A DNA stretch of 17,588 nt from Rubritepida sp. (GCA_028291485.1 JAQGHZ010000608.1:1-17588), one strand, 5' to 3'. Positions 1 through 7,054 are shown, numbered from the stretch's first letter. Numbers and translations are program-made. The notes: generated by a model from the sequence alone, not told the origin.

Positions 1-5
1 GTCAT
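1..5 (-). CDS. Start of a further gene, cut by the window edge
   Basis: On the minus strand an ATG at 5-3 overlaps the TGA stop (4-2) of the peptide ABC ATPase in an ATGA arrangement, the same coupling seen at that ATPase's own start. Only the initiator codon and two further bases are visible. In DppD/OppD-type operons the next gene is often the partner ATPase (DppF/OppF) or a permease, so one of these is likely. This is inferred from position alone. Confidence 0.35.
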
Positions 6-955
6 GCGGCGAGCGGCGCCCGGTGGCACGCCGCGAAGTGCTCCGGCGTGATCTCGCGCAGCGGAGGCGTCGTCGCGCAGATCGCGATCGCGAAGGGGCA
101 GCGCGGCGCGAAACGGCAGCCGGGCGGCGGGTTGCGCAGGTCCGGCACGGTTCCTTCGATGGAGGCGAGGCGCGGGCGCCTGGAATCCAGCCGCGGCGCG
201 GCGCCGAGCAGGCCGATCGTGTAGGGGTGCTGCGGCTCGGCGAAGAGCTTTTCCGCAGGCGCGCGCTCGGCGACGCGGCCGGCATACATGACCACGACCT
301 CGTCCGCATGGTCCTGCACCACGCCGAGGTCATGGGTGATGAGGACCACGGCGGTGCCCGTCTCGCGCTTCAGCTCGTCGAGCAGCGCCAGGATCTGCGC
401 CTGCACCGTGACGTCGAGCGCGGTGGTCGGCTCGTCGGCGATGAGCAGCTTCGGCCGGCAGGCGAGCGCGATGGCGATCATCACGCGCTGCCGCATGCCG
501 CCGGAAAGCTGGTGCGGATACTGCTTCGCCCGCCGCGCCGCGTCGGGGATGCGCACGCGCTCCAGCATGGCGATGGCACGCGCCATGGCATCGCGTGCGT
601 TCAGGCCCTCGTGCAGGCGCAGGGCTTCCGCGACCTGCTCGCCCGCCGTGAAGGCGGGGTTCAGACTGGTCATGGGCTCCTGAAAAATCATCGCCAGCTC
701 GCGGCCGCGCGCCTTGCGCTGACCTTCGGGCGTCAGCAGTTCGCCGGCGAGCCGGATGTCGCCCAGCCGCTCGGCGTTCTCGGCGAGGAGGCCGAGGATC
801 GCCAGCGCCGTCGCGGATTTCCCGCAGCCGCTCTCGCCGACGATGGCCAGCGTGCGCCCAGGCTCGACGGCGAAGGAGACGCGGTCCACCGCGTGCAGCA
901 CGCCGCGGTCGGTATGGAACTCGATGCTGAGGCGGTCGACCTCCAGGGCGTTCAT
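2..955 (-). CDS. Dipeptide/oligopeptide ABC transporter ATPase (DppD/OppD type)
   Basis: This 317-residue cytoplasmic ATPase should energise a peptide/nickel-family (PepT) importer. It has a Walker A motif GESGCGKS at residues 40-47, a Q-loop (FQEPMTSLNP, Q92), the signature LSGGMRQR at 150-157, Walker B LLIADEP ending near 175 and the H-loop His at about 208. After the nucleotide-binding domain comes the oligopeptide/dipeptide C-terminal extension (HPYTIGLL, about 243-250). It has four cysteines at about 280, 286, 293 and 310, which match the conserved Cys set of this extension, known to hold an iron-sulphur cluster in some family members. Length is normal. Its ATG overlaps the stop of the DUF1028 gene by four bases, so the two are probably translationally coupled. 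No permease or binding protein of this system is in the window, so the ligand (peptide, opine, glutathione or other) is unknown. Confidence 0.93.
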   Translation of the reverse strand: MNALEVDRLSIEFHTDRGVLHAVDRVSFAVEPGRTLAIVGESGCGKSATALAILGLLAENAERLGDIRLAGELLTPEGQRKARGRELAMIFQEPMTSLNPAFTAGEQVAEALRLHEGLNARDAMARAIAMLERVRIPDAARRAKQYPHQLSGGMRQRVMIAIALACRPKLLIADEPTTALDVTVQAQILALLDELKRETGTAVVLITHDLGVVQDHADEVVVMYAGRVAERAPAEKLFAEPQHPYTIGLLGAAPRLDSRRPRLASIEGTVPDLRNPPPGCRFAPRCPFAIAICATTPPLREITPEHFAACHRAPLAA

Positions 956-1653
956 CGCTTCGCCCTGGCCTCGGTGGCTGTCGCGATCACGGCCCGGTCG
1001 AAGACGCCCGGATGGTCCGTGCCGGCCAGGAAGCTGCGGAAGGGCACGAAGCGCTCCTGCGCCACCGCATGCAGCCGGCGCAGCTCGGCGAGCGGATCGG
1101 GATGGTCGTCCACGCGGATGTCGAGATCGGGGTAGGGATCCTTCGACGCCACCAGGAGCGCCGCGGCCTGCTTGCCGCGCGCGTCGCCGCCGGCGGCCTC
1201 GCCAGCCTCCATGGCATGGAGCAGGCGCAGGGCCATGGGGAGGTGCGGGGCGGCGAGGAAGGCGGCCAGCGTGTCCCCGACCACATCAGGTCCGGCCAGC
1301 ATGTTGCCGGCCACCGACACATTCTCCGCGCGCACCGAGCCGCACCAGGGCACGCAGTCGGCGCCCGTGTGCTGCGCGACGGCGCCGTCCGCGCCGAGGA
1401 TGTGGAACTGCCGCGTGTCGCGCCCTGCATCCCCGGCGATCAGCGCGTCCAGGATGGCCTGCGGTGCCTCGCCGGCGCGCAGCCGTTCCATGCCGCGGAT
1501 GCCGAGCATGGCGTTGACCAGCGCCTGCGAGGACAGCGCGCCCACGCCGCCCTCCACGCGCGGGCAAAGCGCGCCGACGGCAAAAAAGCGCGTCGCGATC
1601 GCGACGCCGAGCTCGCCGCTGCGCGAGTCGCGCGCCAGAAGGGACCAGGTCAT
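952..1653 (-). CDS. DUF1028 family protein (Ntn-hydrolase-like)
   Basis: This 233-residue protein matches the DUF1028 family along its whole length. It has the N-terminal MTWSLLARDSRSGELGVAIA block, a conserved SSQALVN segment near residues 41-47, VSVAGNMLAG at about 112-121, AGGDARGKQAAALLV at 154-168 and DIRVDDHPDPLAELRRL at 178-194. The family is predicted to share the Ntn-hydrolase fold, but the reaction is not established. No signal peptide is apparent, so a cytoplasmic location is likely. The gene's TGA overlaps the ATG of the downstream peptide-transporter ATPase (ATGA), which points to joint expression and perhaps to processing of the imported compound. Only a weak GAGG sequence lies very close to the start, so the start is well placed by homology rather than by a ribosome site. 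Family call secure; function unknown. Confidence 0.88.
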   Translation of the reverse strand: MTWSLLARDSRSGELGVAIATRFFAVGALCPRVEGGVGALSSQALVNAMLGIRGMERLRAGEAPQAILDALIAGDAGRDTRQFHILGADGAVAQHTGADCVPWCGSVRAENVSVAGNMLAGPDVVGDTLAAFLAAPHLPMALRLLHAMEAGEAAGGDARGKQAAALLVASKDPYPDLDIRVDDHPDPLAELRRLHAVAQERFVPFRSFLAGTDHPGVFDRAVIATATEARAKR

Positions 1654-1668
1654 GCCTCGGGAGTGTAA

Positions 1669-1710
1669 CCATGGCTGGGCAGCCGCAAAGGGGGAATCGA
1701 CCAGCCATGG
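1669..1710. repeat. Perfect 10-bp inverted repeat in the gap before DUF1028
   Basis: The arms are CCATGGCTGG at 1669-1678 and CCAGCCATGG at 1701-1710, separated by 22 bases. They lie in the 100-bp gap between the dioxygenase remnant and the DUF1028 start. No T-run follows on either strand, so a classical intrinsic terminator is not supported. A protein-binding site in the DUF1028 promoter region, or a transcript hairpin at the new operon's 5' end, are both possible. Confidence 0.45.
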
Positions 1711-1753
1711 GCGCTGGCCCGCCTCTCATGCCCCGCGCTTGGGCAGGTCTGCC

Positions 1754-1925
1754 CTATTCGGTGGCGGGCGTCAGCACGCCGCGGCGCAGCTGGTCCAGCT
1801 CGATGCTCTCGAAGAGGGCCCGGAAGTTGCCCTCGCCGAAGCCCTGGTCGCCCTTGCGCTGGATGAGCTCGAGGAAGATCGGCCGATCAGCGTGCCGGTG
1901 AAGATCTGCAGCAGCCGCCCGCGCA
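1754..1925 (-). pseudogene. 3' remnant of 4-hydroxyphenylpyruvate dioxygenase, frameshifted
   Basis: Conceptual translation on the minus strand gives GRLLQIFTGTLIG (about 1920-1883). After a one-base frame change it continues PIFLELIQRKG (1882-1850), then DQGFGEGNFRALFESIELDQ and LRRGVLTPATE, ending at TAG 1756-1754. These are the hallmark C-terminal blocks of 4-hydroxyphenylpyruvate dioxygenase of tyrosine catabolism, including the Glu in FLELIQRKG that serves as the third iron ligand. Only about 55 codons remain. The N-terminal domain and both iron-binding histidines are absent, because recognisable homology stops where the upstream Bug-receptor gene ends. The reading frame also breaks near 1882-1885, where GGCCG stands in place of an expected GGCCCG. 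A sequencing error could explain the frameshift but not the missing 5' part. It is a dead fragment, probably left by a deletion or rearrangement. Confidence 0.85.
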
Positions 1926-2909
1926 TCAGGCCTCCGACCAGGGCTGCCGCTGCCACATCTGCCGGAAGCGCCGGTCGGCCTCGCTCAGCCGCACGCACCA
2001 GGCCGGGCCGTCGAGGTAGTCCATTTCCGTAAACTGCACCCGGCACTGCTCCTGGAAGGCCGGGTCGGCCGCGACCTTGGCTGTCGCCTCGCGCAGCCGC
2101 GCCACCACATCCGCCGGCGTGCCCTTGGCCAGCACGATTCCGCGCTCGGAGCTCATGGTCACGTCGAAGCCGGCCTGCTTGAAGGTCGGCACGCCGGGCG
2201 CGAAGGGCGAGCGCGTCTCGCCGCCCTGCACCAGCATCCGCACGCCGGCCGGCGAGCCCGCCACCTCGCCCACGTTCAGCCCCGCGACCTCCACCTGATT
2301 GCCGAGCACCGCCGTCCGCATGGGGCCCGCGCCCGGGAAGGGCACGTGGATCAGCTGCGCGCCCGAGGCCGCCTGGAACATGACCAGGGCGAGGTGCTCG
2401 TCCGTCCCCACGCCGGTCGAGCCGAAGCTGATCGTGTCCGGCGCCTGCTTCGCCTTCGCGACGAGGTCGGCGAAGTCGCGGATCGGGCTGGCGGCCGGCA
2501 CGCTGAAGGCCGAGGGATCGGAGACCAGGTTCGCCACGTATTCGAAGTCGTCGAGCGTGAATTGCGGCGTCCGCCGCTCGATCGGCAGGCTGACCAGCCC
2601 CGGCATGTTGGTGATGCCGAGCGTGTGCCCGTCCGGCCGCGCCCGCGCCACATAGGCGAGCCCGATCTCGCCCGAGGCGCCCGCCCGGTTGTTCACCACG
2701 ACCGAGCCGCCCAGCTCCTTCTCCAGGAAGCGGGCGAAGGTGCGCGCCGTCACGTCCGTGCCGCCGCCGGCCGAGAAGCCGACGATCAGCTCGATCGGCC
2801 GGTCGGGATAGCGGCGGGTGTGCGTTATTGCCGGTTGGGCCAGGGCGGGGGAGGCGAGGCCCGCGGCGGCGAGCGTCAGGAGGGCGGAGCGGCGATGTAG
2901 GGTGTTCAT
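1926..2909 (-). CDS. Bug/TctC-type tripartite tricarboxylate transporter receptor
   Basis: This 327-residue periplasmic solute-binding protein belongs to the Bug (TctC) family, whose members capture carboxylates and other small ligands for TctAB-type transporters. Residues 1-24 form a signal peptide with a twin arginine (HRRSALL), a hydrophobic stretch and an ALA-Q cleavage site. The mature protein opens with the family block YPDRPIELIVGFSAGGGTDV. It then has the NNRAGASGEIGLAYVARARP segment and the central FGSTGVGTDEHLALVMFQ block. Length is typical. It follows the FAD-linked dehydrogenase gene with 72 bases between them and has a GAGG ribosome site about ten bases before the ATG. No TctA or TctB membrane subunits occur in the window. 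It is clearly diverged from the other Bug receptor at 6006-6977, so the ligands probably differ. Its stop abuts the dioxygenase remnant. Confidence 0.93.
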   Translation of the reverse strand: MNTLHRRSALLTLAAAGLASPALAQPAITHTRRYPDRPIELIVGFSAGGGTDVTARTFARFLEKELGGSVVVNNRAGASGEIGLAYVARARPDGHTLGITNMPGLVSLPIERRTPQFTLDDFEYVANLVSDPSAFSVPAASPIRDFADLVAKAKQAPDTISFGSTGVGTDEHLALVMFQAASGAQLIHVPFPGAGPMRTAVLGNQVEVAGLNVGEVAGSPAGVRMLVQGGETRSPFAPGVPTFKQAGFDVTMSSERGIVLAKGTPADVVARLREATAKVAADPAFQEQCRVQFTEMDYLDGPAWCVRLSEADRRFRQMWQRQPWSEA

Positions 2910-2981
2910 GATGCGAGGACCTCGAAAGCGTTCGGCGTCTGGTTTTGGGGGATCGGGATTAAGGAAAGGTGAGCGGGGCCG

Positions 2982-4394
2982 TCACGGCAGTAGCACCCCC
3001 GGATTCATCAGGCCTTGCGGATCGATGGCCTGCTTGATGGCGCGCATGAGCCGCAGCTCGACGGGCTGCTTGTAGCGGGCGAGATCGGCGGTGCGGACGC
3101 GGCCGATGCCCTGTTCCGCGCTGATCGAACCGCCCAGCGCCTGCACCGCGTCGTGCACGATCGTGGAGAGTCCCGGCTGCATCGCCTGCAGCGCCGCGTC
3201 GTCGGCCTCGGCGGGACGCGCGACGTTGTAGTGCAGGTTGCCGTCGCCCAGATGGCCGAAGGTGAAGTTGCGCACGCCGGGACATGCGCGCTGGAGCGCC
3301 GCATCCGTGCTCTCCACGAAATCCGGCACGGTCGAAACCGGCAGCGAGACGTCGTGCTTGAGGCACTTGCCGTCCTCGGCCAAGGCGAGGGTGATGCTCT
3401 CGCGCAGGTGCCACATGGCGCGCGTCTGGGCGATGTTCTGCGAGATCGCCACGTCTGCGATCTCGCCGGCCTCCAGCGCCGCGCCCAGCACCGTTTCCAG
3501 GCGCGCCGTCGCATGCGCCTCGTCCTCGGCGTCGCTGATCTCCAGCAGCACGTACCAGGGCGCCTCGAGCGCGGCGAAGGGCGCGCGCTGCTGCGGATAG
3601 ATTCCGGTCACCAGCCGCAGGCAGGCGCCGGACATCAGCTCGAAGCCGGTCAGCGCGGCGTGGAAGCCGGCGCGGCAGCGGGCGAGGAAGCGCCCCGCCT
3701 CGTGGATCGAATCCAGTGTCGCCAGCGCCGTGCAGCGCGCCGCCGGCAGCGGGAAGAGCTTCAGCGTCGCGGCGGTGATGATCCCGAGCGTGCCCTCGCT
3801 GCCGATGAAGAGGTCGCGCAGGTCGTAGCCGCTGTTGTCCTTCCTCAGACCGCGCAGCCCGTGCCAGACCTCGCCGTCCGGCAACACGACCTCCAGCCCC
3901 AGGCACAGCTCGCGCGCATTGCCGTAGCGCAGCACGGCGGTGCCGCCCGCATTGCTGCCGAGGTTGCCGCCGATCATGCAGCTCCCCTCCGCGCCCAGCG
4001 AGAGCGGGAAGAGCCGTCCCGCGGCCTCGGCCGCCTGCTGCACGGCCTGGAGCACGCAGCCGGCCTCGACGGTGATGGTGTCGTTCTCGGCGTCGATCGA
4101 GCGCACGCGGTTCAGCCGCGCCAGCGAGAGGAGCACCGCATTCCCCTCGGGACCCGGCACGCCGCCCGCGACCTGCCCGGTATTGCCGCCCTGCGGCACC
4201 ACGGGCACGCCCGCTGCCGCGCAGGCGCGCATCACGGCGGCGACCTCCGCGGTATCGGCGGTCCGCACCACGAGGCGCGCGCGGCCCTGCACCAGCTTGC
4301 GCCAGTCGGTGAGGTAGGGCTGCGCGGCCTCGCCCGTCAGCACCTGATCGGTACCGACGATCCCGACCAGCTCCTGCAGCAGCGCGTCGCTCAC
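2982..4394 (-). CDS. FAD-linked D-2-hydroxyacid dehydrogenase (GlcD/D2HGDH-like)
   Basis: This 470-residue flavoprotein of the VAO/PCMH family is likely to oxidise a D-2-hydroxyacid (D-lactate, glycolate or D-2-hydroxyglutarate class) to the 2-oxoacid and pass electrons to a carrier. The FAD domain shows VVPQGGNTGQVAGGVP (about 65-80), LSLGAEGSCMIGGNLGSNAG (131-150) and KDNSGYDLRDLFIGSEGTLG (185-204). The C-terminal FAD-oxidase domain shows HLRES (R331), LKHDVSLPV (K346), GHLGDGNLHYN (H381, H388, N390) and the family ending DPQGLMNPGVLLP. The usual AEHG motif reads AEQG here (Q428), so a His normally near the active site is replaced. Start: the GTG at 4394 overlaps the upstream TGA as GTGA and begins just before the family's N-terminal homology. 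The frame stays open further upstream but only as a shadow of the neighbouring gene. No signal peptide or iron-sulphur domain is present. The substrate is unproven. Confidence 0.88.
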   Translation of the reverse strand: MSDALLQELVGIVGTDQVLTGEAAQPYLTDWRKLVQGRARLVVRTADTAEVAAVMRACAAAGVPVVPQGGNTGQVAGGVPGPEGNAVLLSLARLNRVRSIDAENDTITVEAGCVLQAVQQAAEAAGRLFPLSLGAEGSCMIGGNLGSNAGGTAVLRYGNARELCLGLEVVLPDGEVWHGLRGLRKDNSGYDLRDLFIGSEGTLGIITAATLKLFPLPAARCTALATLDSIHEAGRFLARCRAGFHAALTGFELMSGACLRLVTGIYPQQRAPFAALEAPWYVLLEISDAEDEAHATARLETVLGAALEAGEIADVAISQNIAQTRAMWHLRESITLALAEDGKCLKHDVSLPVSTVPDFVESTDAALQRACPGVRNFTFGHLGDGNLHYNVARPAEADDAALQAMQPGLSTIVHDAVQALGGSISAEQGIGRVRTADLARYKQPVELRLMRAIKQAIDPQGLMNPGVLLP

Positions 4395-5329
4395 CGCAGG
4401 ATCGGCGTCAGCACGCGTCCCTCGCGCAGGAAGGCGTGGAGGTTGTCCACCACCAGTTGCTCCATCGCCTCGCGCGTCTCGATGGTCGCGCTGCCGACAT
4501 GCGGGGAGATCACGACATTGTCGCGGTGGCACAGCGCCGTCGGCGCACCGGGCTCGCCCTGCAGCACGTCGAGTCCTGCGCCGCCCAGGGTGCCGGCCTC
4601 CAGCGCTGCGATCAGCGCCGCCTGGTCCACCACCGAGCCGCGCCCGATATTCACCAGGATCCCGCGCGGCCCCAACGCCGCCAGCACCTCGGCCGAGACC
4701 AGGTGCCGCGTCTCCGGCCCGCCCCCGCAGGCGACGACGAGGAAGTCGCTCCATTCCGCCAGGGCGACCAGCGAGGCCTCGAAGCCGTAGGGGACGTCCT
4801 TGGGCGAGCGCCCGTTGTAGCGCACCTGCATGTCGAAGCCCTGGCCACGGCGCGCGATGGCGGTGCCGATGCGCCCGAGTCCGAGGATGCCTAGCCGCTT
4901 GCCCGAGACCTTCGTGGTGAGCGGGAAGCCGCCGAGATCCCTCCATTCGCCGGCCCGCACATAGCGGTCCGAGGCGGAGATGCGCCGGGCCGCCGCGATC
5001 AGCAGGCCCCAGGCGAGATCCGCCACGCAATCGTCCAGCACGTCCGGCGTGTTCGCGACCTGGATGCCGCGGGCATGCGCCGCCTCCACGTCCAGCGTGT
5101 CGTAGCCCACGCCCCAGCTCGAGATGGCGCGCAGTTGCGGCAGCGCTGCCATCATCGCCGCGTCGCAGCCGCGGCGCACGCTGGTGGCCAGCAATTCCAC
5201 CCCGGCGCCGTGCCGCGCCAGCCAGTCGGCCTCCTCCTCCCACAGCCGGACGGCGCCCAGATTGTCGCGCAGCAGCCGGTCGGCCAGCGGGCCGATCGGC
5301 GCCAGTTGCAGCAGGGAGGAGGCCGCCAC
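4391..5329 (-). CDS. NAD(P)-dependent D-2-hydroxyacid dehydrogenase (glyoxylate/hydroxypyruvate reductase-like)
   Basis: This 312-residue cytosolic oxidoreductase of the D-isomer 2-hydroxyacid dehydrogenase family interconverts a 2-oxoacid and a D-2-hydroxyacid. It has the substrate-domain block ISSWGVGYDTLDV (69-81), the Rossmann motif LGLGRIG (149-155), the catalytic Arg in NIGRGSVVDQ (R230), the Glu in LQGEP (E259) and the His in SPHVGSAT (H277), all in normal order. No Asp is evident at the end of the second strand (the segment reads VRYNGRSPKDV), which hints at NADP preference, by inference only. The start is a GTG two bases past the stop of the RraA-like gene, with an AGAAGG ribosome site seven to eight bases upstream. 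The 3' end overlaps the start of the FAD-linked dehydrogenase by four bases. The pair may therefore act on the same or successive hydroxyacids. A phosphoglycerate dehydrogenase role is unlikely because there is no ACT domain. Confidence 0.92.
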   Translation of the reverse strand: MAASSLLQLAPIGPLADRLLRDNLGAVRLWEEEADWLARHGAGVELLATSVRRGCDAAMMAALPQLRAISSWGVGYDTLDVEAAHARGIQVANTPDVLDDCVADLAWGLLIAAARRISASDRYVRAGEWRDLGGFPLTTKVSGKRLGILGLGRIGTAIARRGQGFDMQVRYNGRSPKDVPYGFEASLVALAEWSDFLVVACGGGPETRHLVSAEVLAALGPRGILVNIGRGSVVDQAALIAALEAGTLGGAGLDVLQGEPGAPTALCHRDNVVISPHVGSATIETREAMEQLVVDNLHAFLREGRVLTPILR

Positions 5330-5331
5330 GC

Positions 5332-5994
5332 TCAGGCCTTCTCGGGCGGCAGGTAGCCGGAGGCGGCGCCGGCGGCGGAGAAGGTCATGCCCGCCTTCAT
5401 CCGCTGCTCGACCGCCTGGTCGGCGGCGAGCAGCTTTTCCGCGCGCGGCAGCACGTCCTCCAGCAGTTTGCGTGGGATCACGATGATGCCGGTCTCGTCG
5501 CCGACGACCAGATCGTCCTGCTCGACATGGACGCCGCCCACCGCCACCGGCACGCCGATCGGCAGAAGCTTCAACCGCCCCTTGCCGGTGGTGGGCGCGA
5601 CATGGCGGCTGGCGAGCCAGAGCCCCAGGCTGCGGATCTCGTCGACGTCACGGCAGGCGCCATCGATCACCACGCCTTCGACGCCCTGGGTCTTGGCGCC
5701 GGCGGCGGCGAGGCCGCCCATGGTGGAGATGGGCTGGCCGCCGACATCCACCATCAGCACGCGGCCGGGCTGCGCCGCATCGACCAGCCGGCCGACGGCG
5801 AATTCCGCCTTCTCGAACTCATGCAGCCTGCCGGGGATCTGCCGCGCCGTGGTGGCGAAGCCGCAGATGCGGCCCGAGCCGGACTGCATCGGAATGCCCT
5901 GCACCAGCCCTTCGACGTGGACCTGGTCCAGCGCATCGCACCAGGTGCTGACGGGAATCTCGCGGCAGCGCGCGAGCAGTTCGGTCTCGGTCAT
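5332..5994 (-). CDS. RraA-like protein, probable 4-hydroxy-4-methyl-2-oxoglutarate-type aldolase
   Basis: This 220-residue protein belongs to the RraA/MenG-like family. That family includes class II pyruvate aldolases that split 4-hydroxy-4-methyl-2-oxoglutarate or 4-carboxy-4-hydroxy-2-oxoadipate and decarboxylate oxaloacetate, as well as RNase E inhibitors. The active-site stretch is clear: MGGLAAAGAKTQGVEGVV (92-109) followed by DGACRD (111-116), where the Arg (R115) binds the substrate carboxylate and the Asp (D116) helps hold the divalent metal. The C-terminal blocks PIGVPVAVGGVHVEQDD and VVGDETGIIVIP are also typical. Its place among Bug receptors and hydroxyacid dehydrogenases favours the aldolase reading over RNase regulation. 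The start ATG is 11 bases past the Bug-receptor stop, with a GAGGG site that overlaps that stop. Downstream, the hydroxyacid dehydrogenase begins two bases after this stop. Confidence 0.85.
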   Translation of the reverse strand: MTETELLARCREIPVSTWCDALDQVHVEGLVQGIPMQSGSGRICGFATTARQIPGRLHEFEKAEFAVGRLVDAAQPGRVLMVDVGGQPISTMGGLAAAGAKTQGVEGVVIDGACRDVDEIRSLGLWLASRHVAPTTGKGRLKLLPIGVPVAVGGVHVEQDDLVVGDETGIIVIPRKLLEDVLPRAEKLLAADQAVEQRMKAGMTFSAAGAASGYLPPEKA

Positions 5995-6005
5995 GCTGAT
6001 AGCCC

Positions 6006-6977
6006 TCAGTTGACGGTGGCGCCGGAGACGCGCACCGCCTCGGCCCAGCGCGCCGTCTCGGCGGCGATGAACTGGTCGAAGCGCGCCGGCGGATAGTTGG
6101 TGACGTCGCTGCCCATCTCGACCAGCCGCTGGGTGAAGGCGGGCTCGGCCACGATGGTGCCGATGTCGCGCGCGATCTTCTCGCGCAGCGCGTTGGGGAG
6201 CCCGGCGGGTGCGAAGGTGCCGAACCAGGTCGCGGCCTCGAAATCGGCCATGCCGGAATCGGCGAAGGTCGGCACGTTGGCGATCGCGTCCATGCGCCGG
6301 CTGTGCGCCAGCGCGATGGCCTTCATCTCGCCGCTCTTGATGTAGGGCAGCACGGCCGAGAGCGTGGAGAAGGAGGCGTCGATCAGCCCGGCCAGGAGGT
6401 CGGTGTTCAGCGGCGCGTCGCCGCGATACGGCACGACCTCGGAATTGACGCCGGCCTTCAGCTTGAACAGCGCGGCGGTCAGATGCTGCGCCGTGCCGTT
6501 GCCCGTGGTGCCGAAGGTGACGCCCTGCGGCTGCGCCTTCCCCCAGGCGACGAAGCTCGCGAGGTCGGTCGCCGGCACGCGCTTCGACACGACGAGAACG
6601 AGCGGGATGATCGCCGTCAGCGTGATCGCGGTGAAGTCGCGGATCGGATCGTAGGAGAGGCTGCGGTAAAGGCTCTTGCTGATCGTGTGCGCGCTGGTCG
6701 TCTCGAAGAGGGTGTAGCCGTCCGGCTCGGCGCGGGCGACGACCTCGGCGCCGATCGTGGCGCCAGCACCGGCGCGGTTCTCGATGACCACGGGCTGGCC
6801 CCATTGCGTGGTCAGCTTCTCGCCGATCATGCGGGCGATCACGTCGGTCGCGCCGCCCGGCGGATAGGGCACCACCATGCGCACGGAACGGGTCGGAAAG
6901 GCGGCCTGGGCGCTCGCGGCCGAAGGCAGGAAGGGGGTAGCGGCCAGGAGGCCAAGCGCACGGCGTGCGATGTTCAT
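6006..6977 (-). CDS. Bug/TctC-type tripartite tricarboxylate transporter receptor
   Basis: This 323-residue periplasmic binding protein of the Bug family is the second in the window. Residues 1-23 form a signal peptide (MNIARRALGLLAATP, twin Arg at 5-6) with an ASA-Q cleavage site. The mature part starts with FPTRSVRMVVPYPPGGATDV, then ENRAGAGATIGAEVVARAEP and FGTTGNGTAQHLTAALFK, the standard ligand-pocket blocks. The ATG at 6977 is chosen over in-frame codons further upstream because the signal peptide starts there and a GAGGAAA ribosome site lies five bases before it. The gene sits between the epimerase, 88 bases upstream with a strong hairpin in the gap, and the RraA-like aldolase. This suggests it captures the substrate of that pathway. 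No TctA/TctB partner is in the window. Confidence 0.93.
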   Translation of the reverse strand: MNIARRALGLLAATPFLPSAASAQAAFPTRSVRMVVPYPPGGATDVIARMIGEKLTTQWGQPVVIENRAGAGATIGAEVVARAEPDGYTLFETTSAHTISKSLYRSLSYDPIRDFTAITLTAIIPLVLVVSKRVPATDLASFVAWGKAQPQGVTFGTTGNGTAQHLTAALFKLKAGVNSEVVPYRGDAPLNTDLLAGLIDASFSTLSAVLPYIKSGEMKAIALAHSRRMDAIANVPTFADSGMADFEAATWFGTFAPAGLPNALREKIARDIGTIVAEPAFTQRLVEMGSDVTNYPPARFDQFIAAETARWAEAVRVSGATVN

Positions 6978-7031
6978 GTCGGTTTCCTCGTGGAGAGATG
7001 CCCGTCCTTGCAGTACCGGCGGGCGCGGTGT

Positions 7032-7054
7032 GCCGGGCGGCGGAGCCGCCCGGC
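7032..7054 (-). other. Intercistronic GC hairpin without T-run
   Basis: A perfect 9-bp stem, GCCGGGCGG paired with CCGCCCGGC around a 5-base loop, lies 12 bases past the epimerase stop and 54 bases before the Bug-receptor start. The downstream minus-strand bases (ACACCGCGCC) contain no T-run, so full intrinsic termination is doubtful. The hairpin could stabilise the upstream transcript, slow RNA polymerase or set different levels of enzyme and receptor. The structure is direct from the sequence; the role is inferred. Confidence 0.55.

Noticed and set aside
1771..2046. A small 91-codon minus-strand gene
   Set aside because: Its middle is the first half of the dioxygenase remnant, and its end, a serine-rich run, is the out-of-frame reading after the frameshift. 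It is not an independent gene.
3015..4790. Long plus-strand open frame of 591 codons
   Set aside because: It is antisense to two well-supported dehydrogenase genes and its translation is Arg/Gln/His-rich with no domain pattern. Such frames are expected at this GC content.
2982..5243. A continuous 753-codon minus-strand frame that might be a fused dehydrogenase
   Set aside because: Only the part from the GTG at 4394 has family homology. The upstream part is an arginine/glycine-rich shadow of the D-2-hydroxyacid dehydrogenase gene, which is read in another frame.
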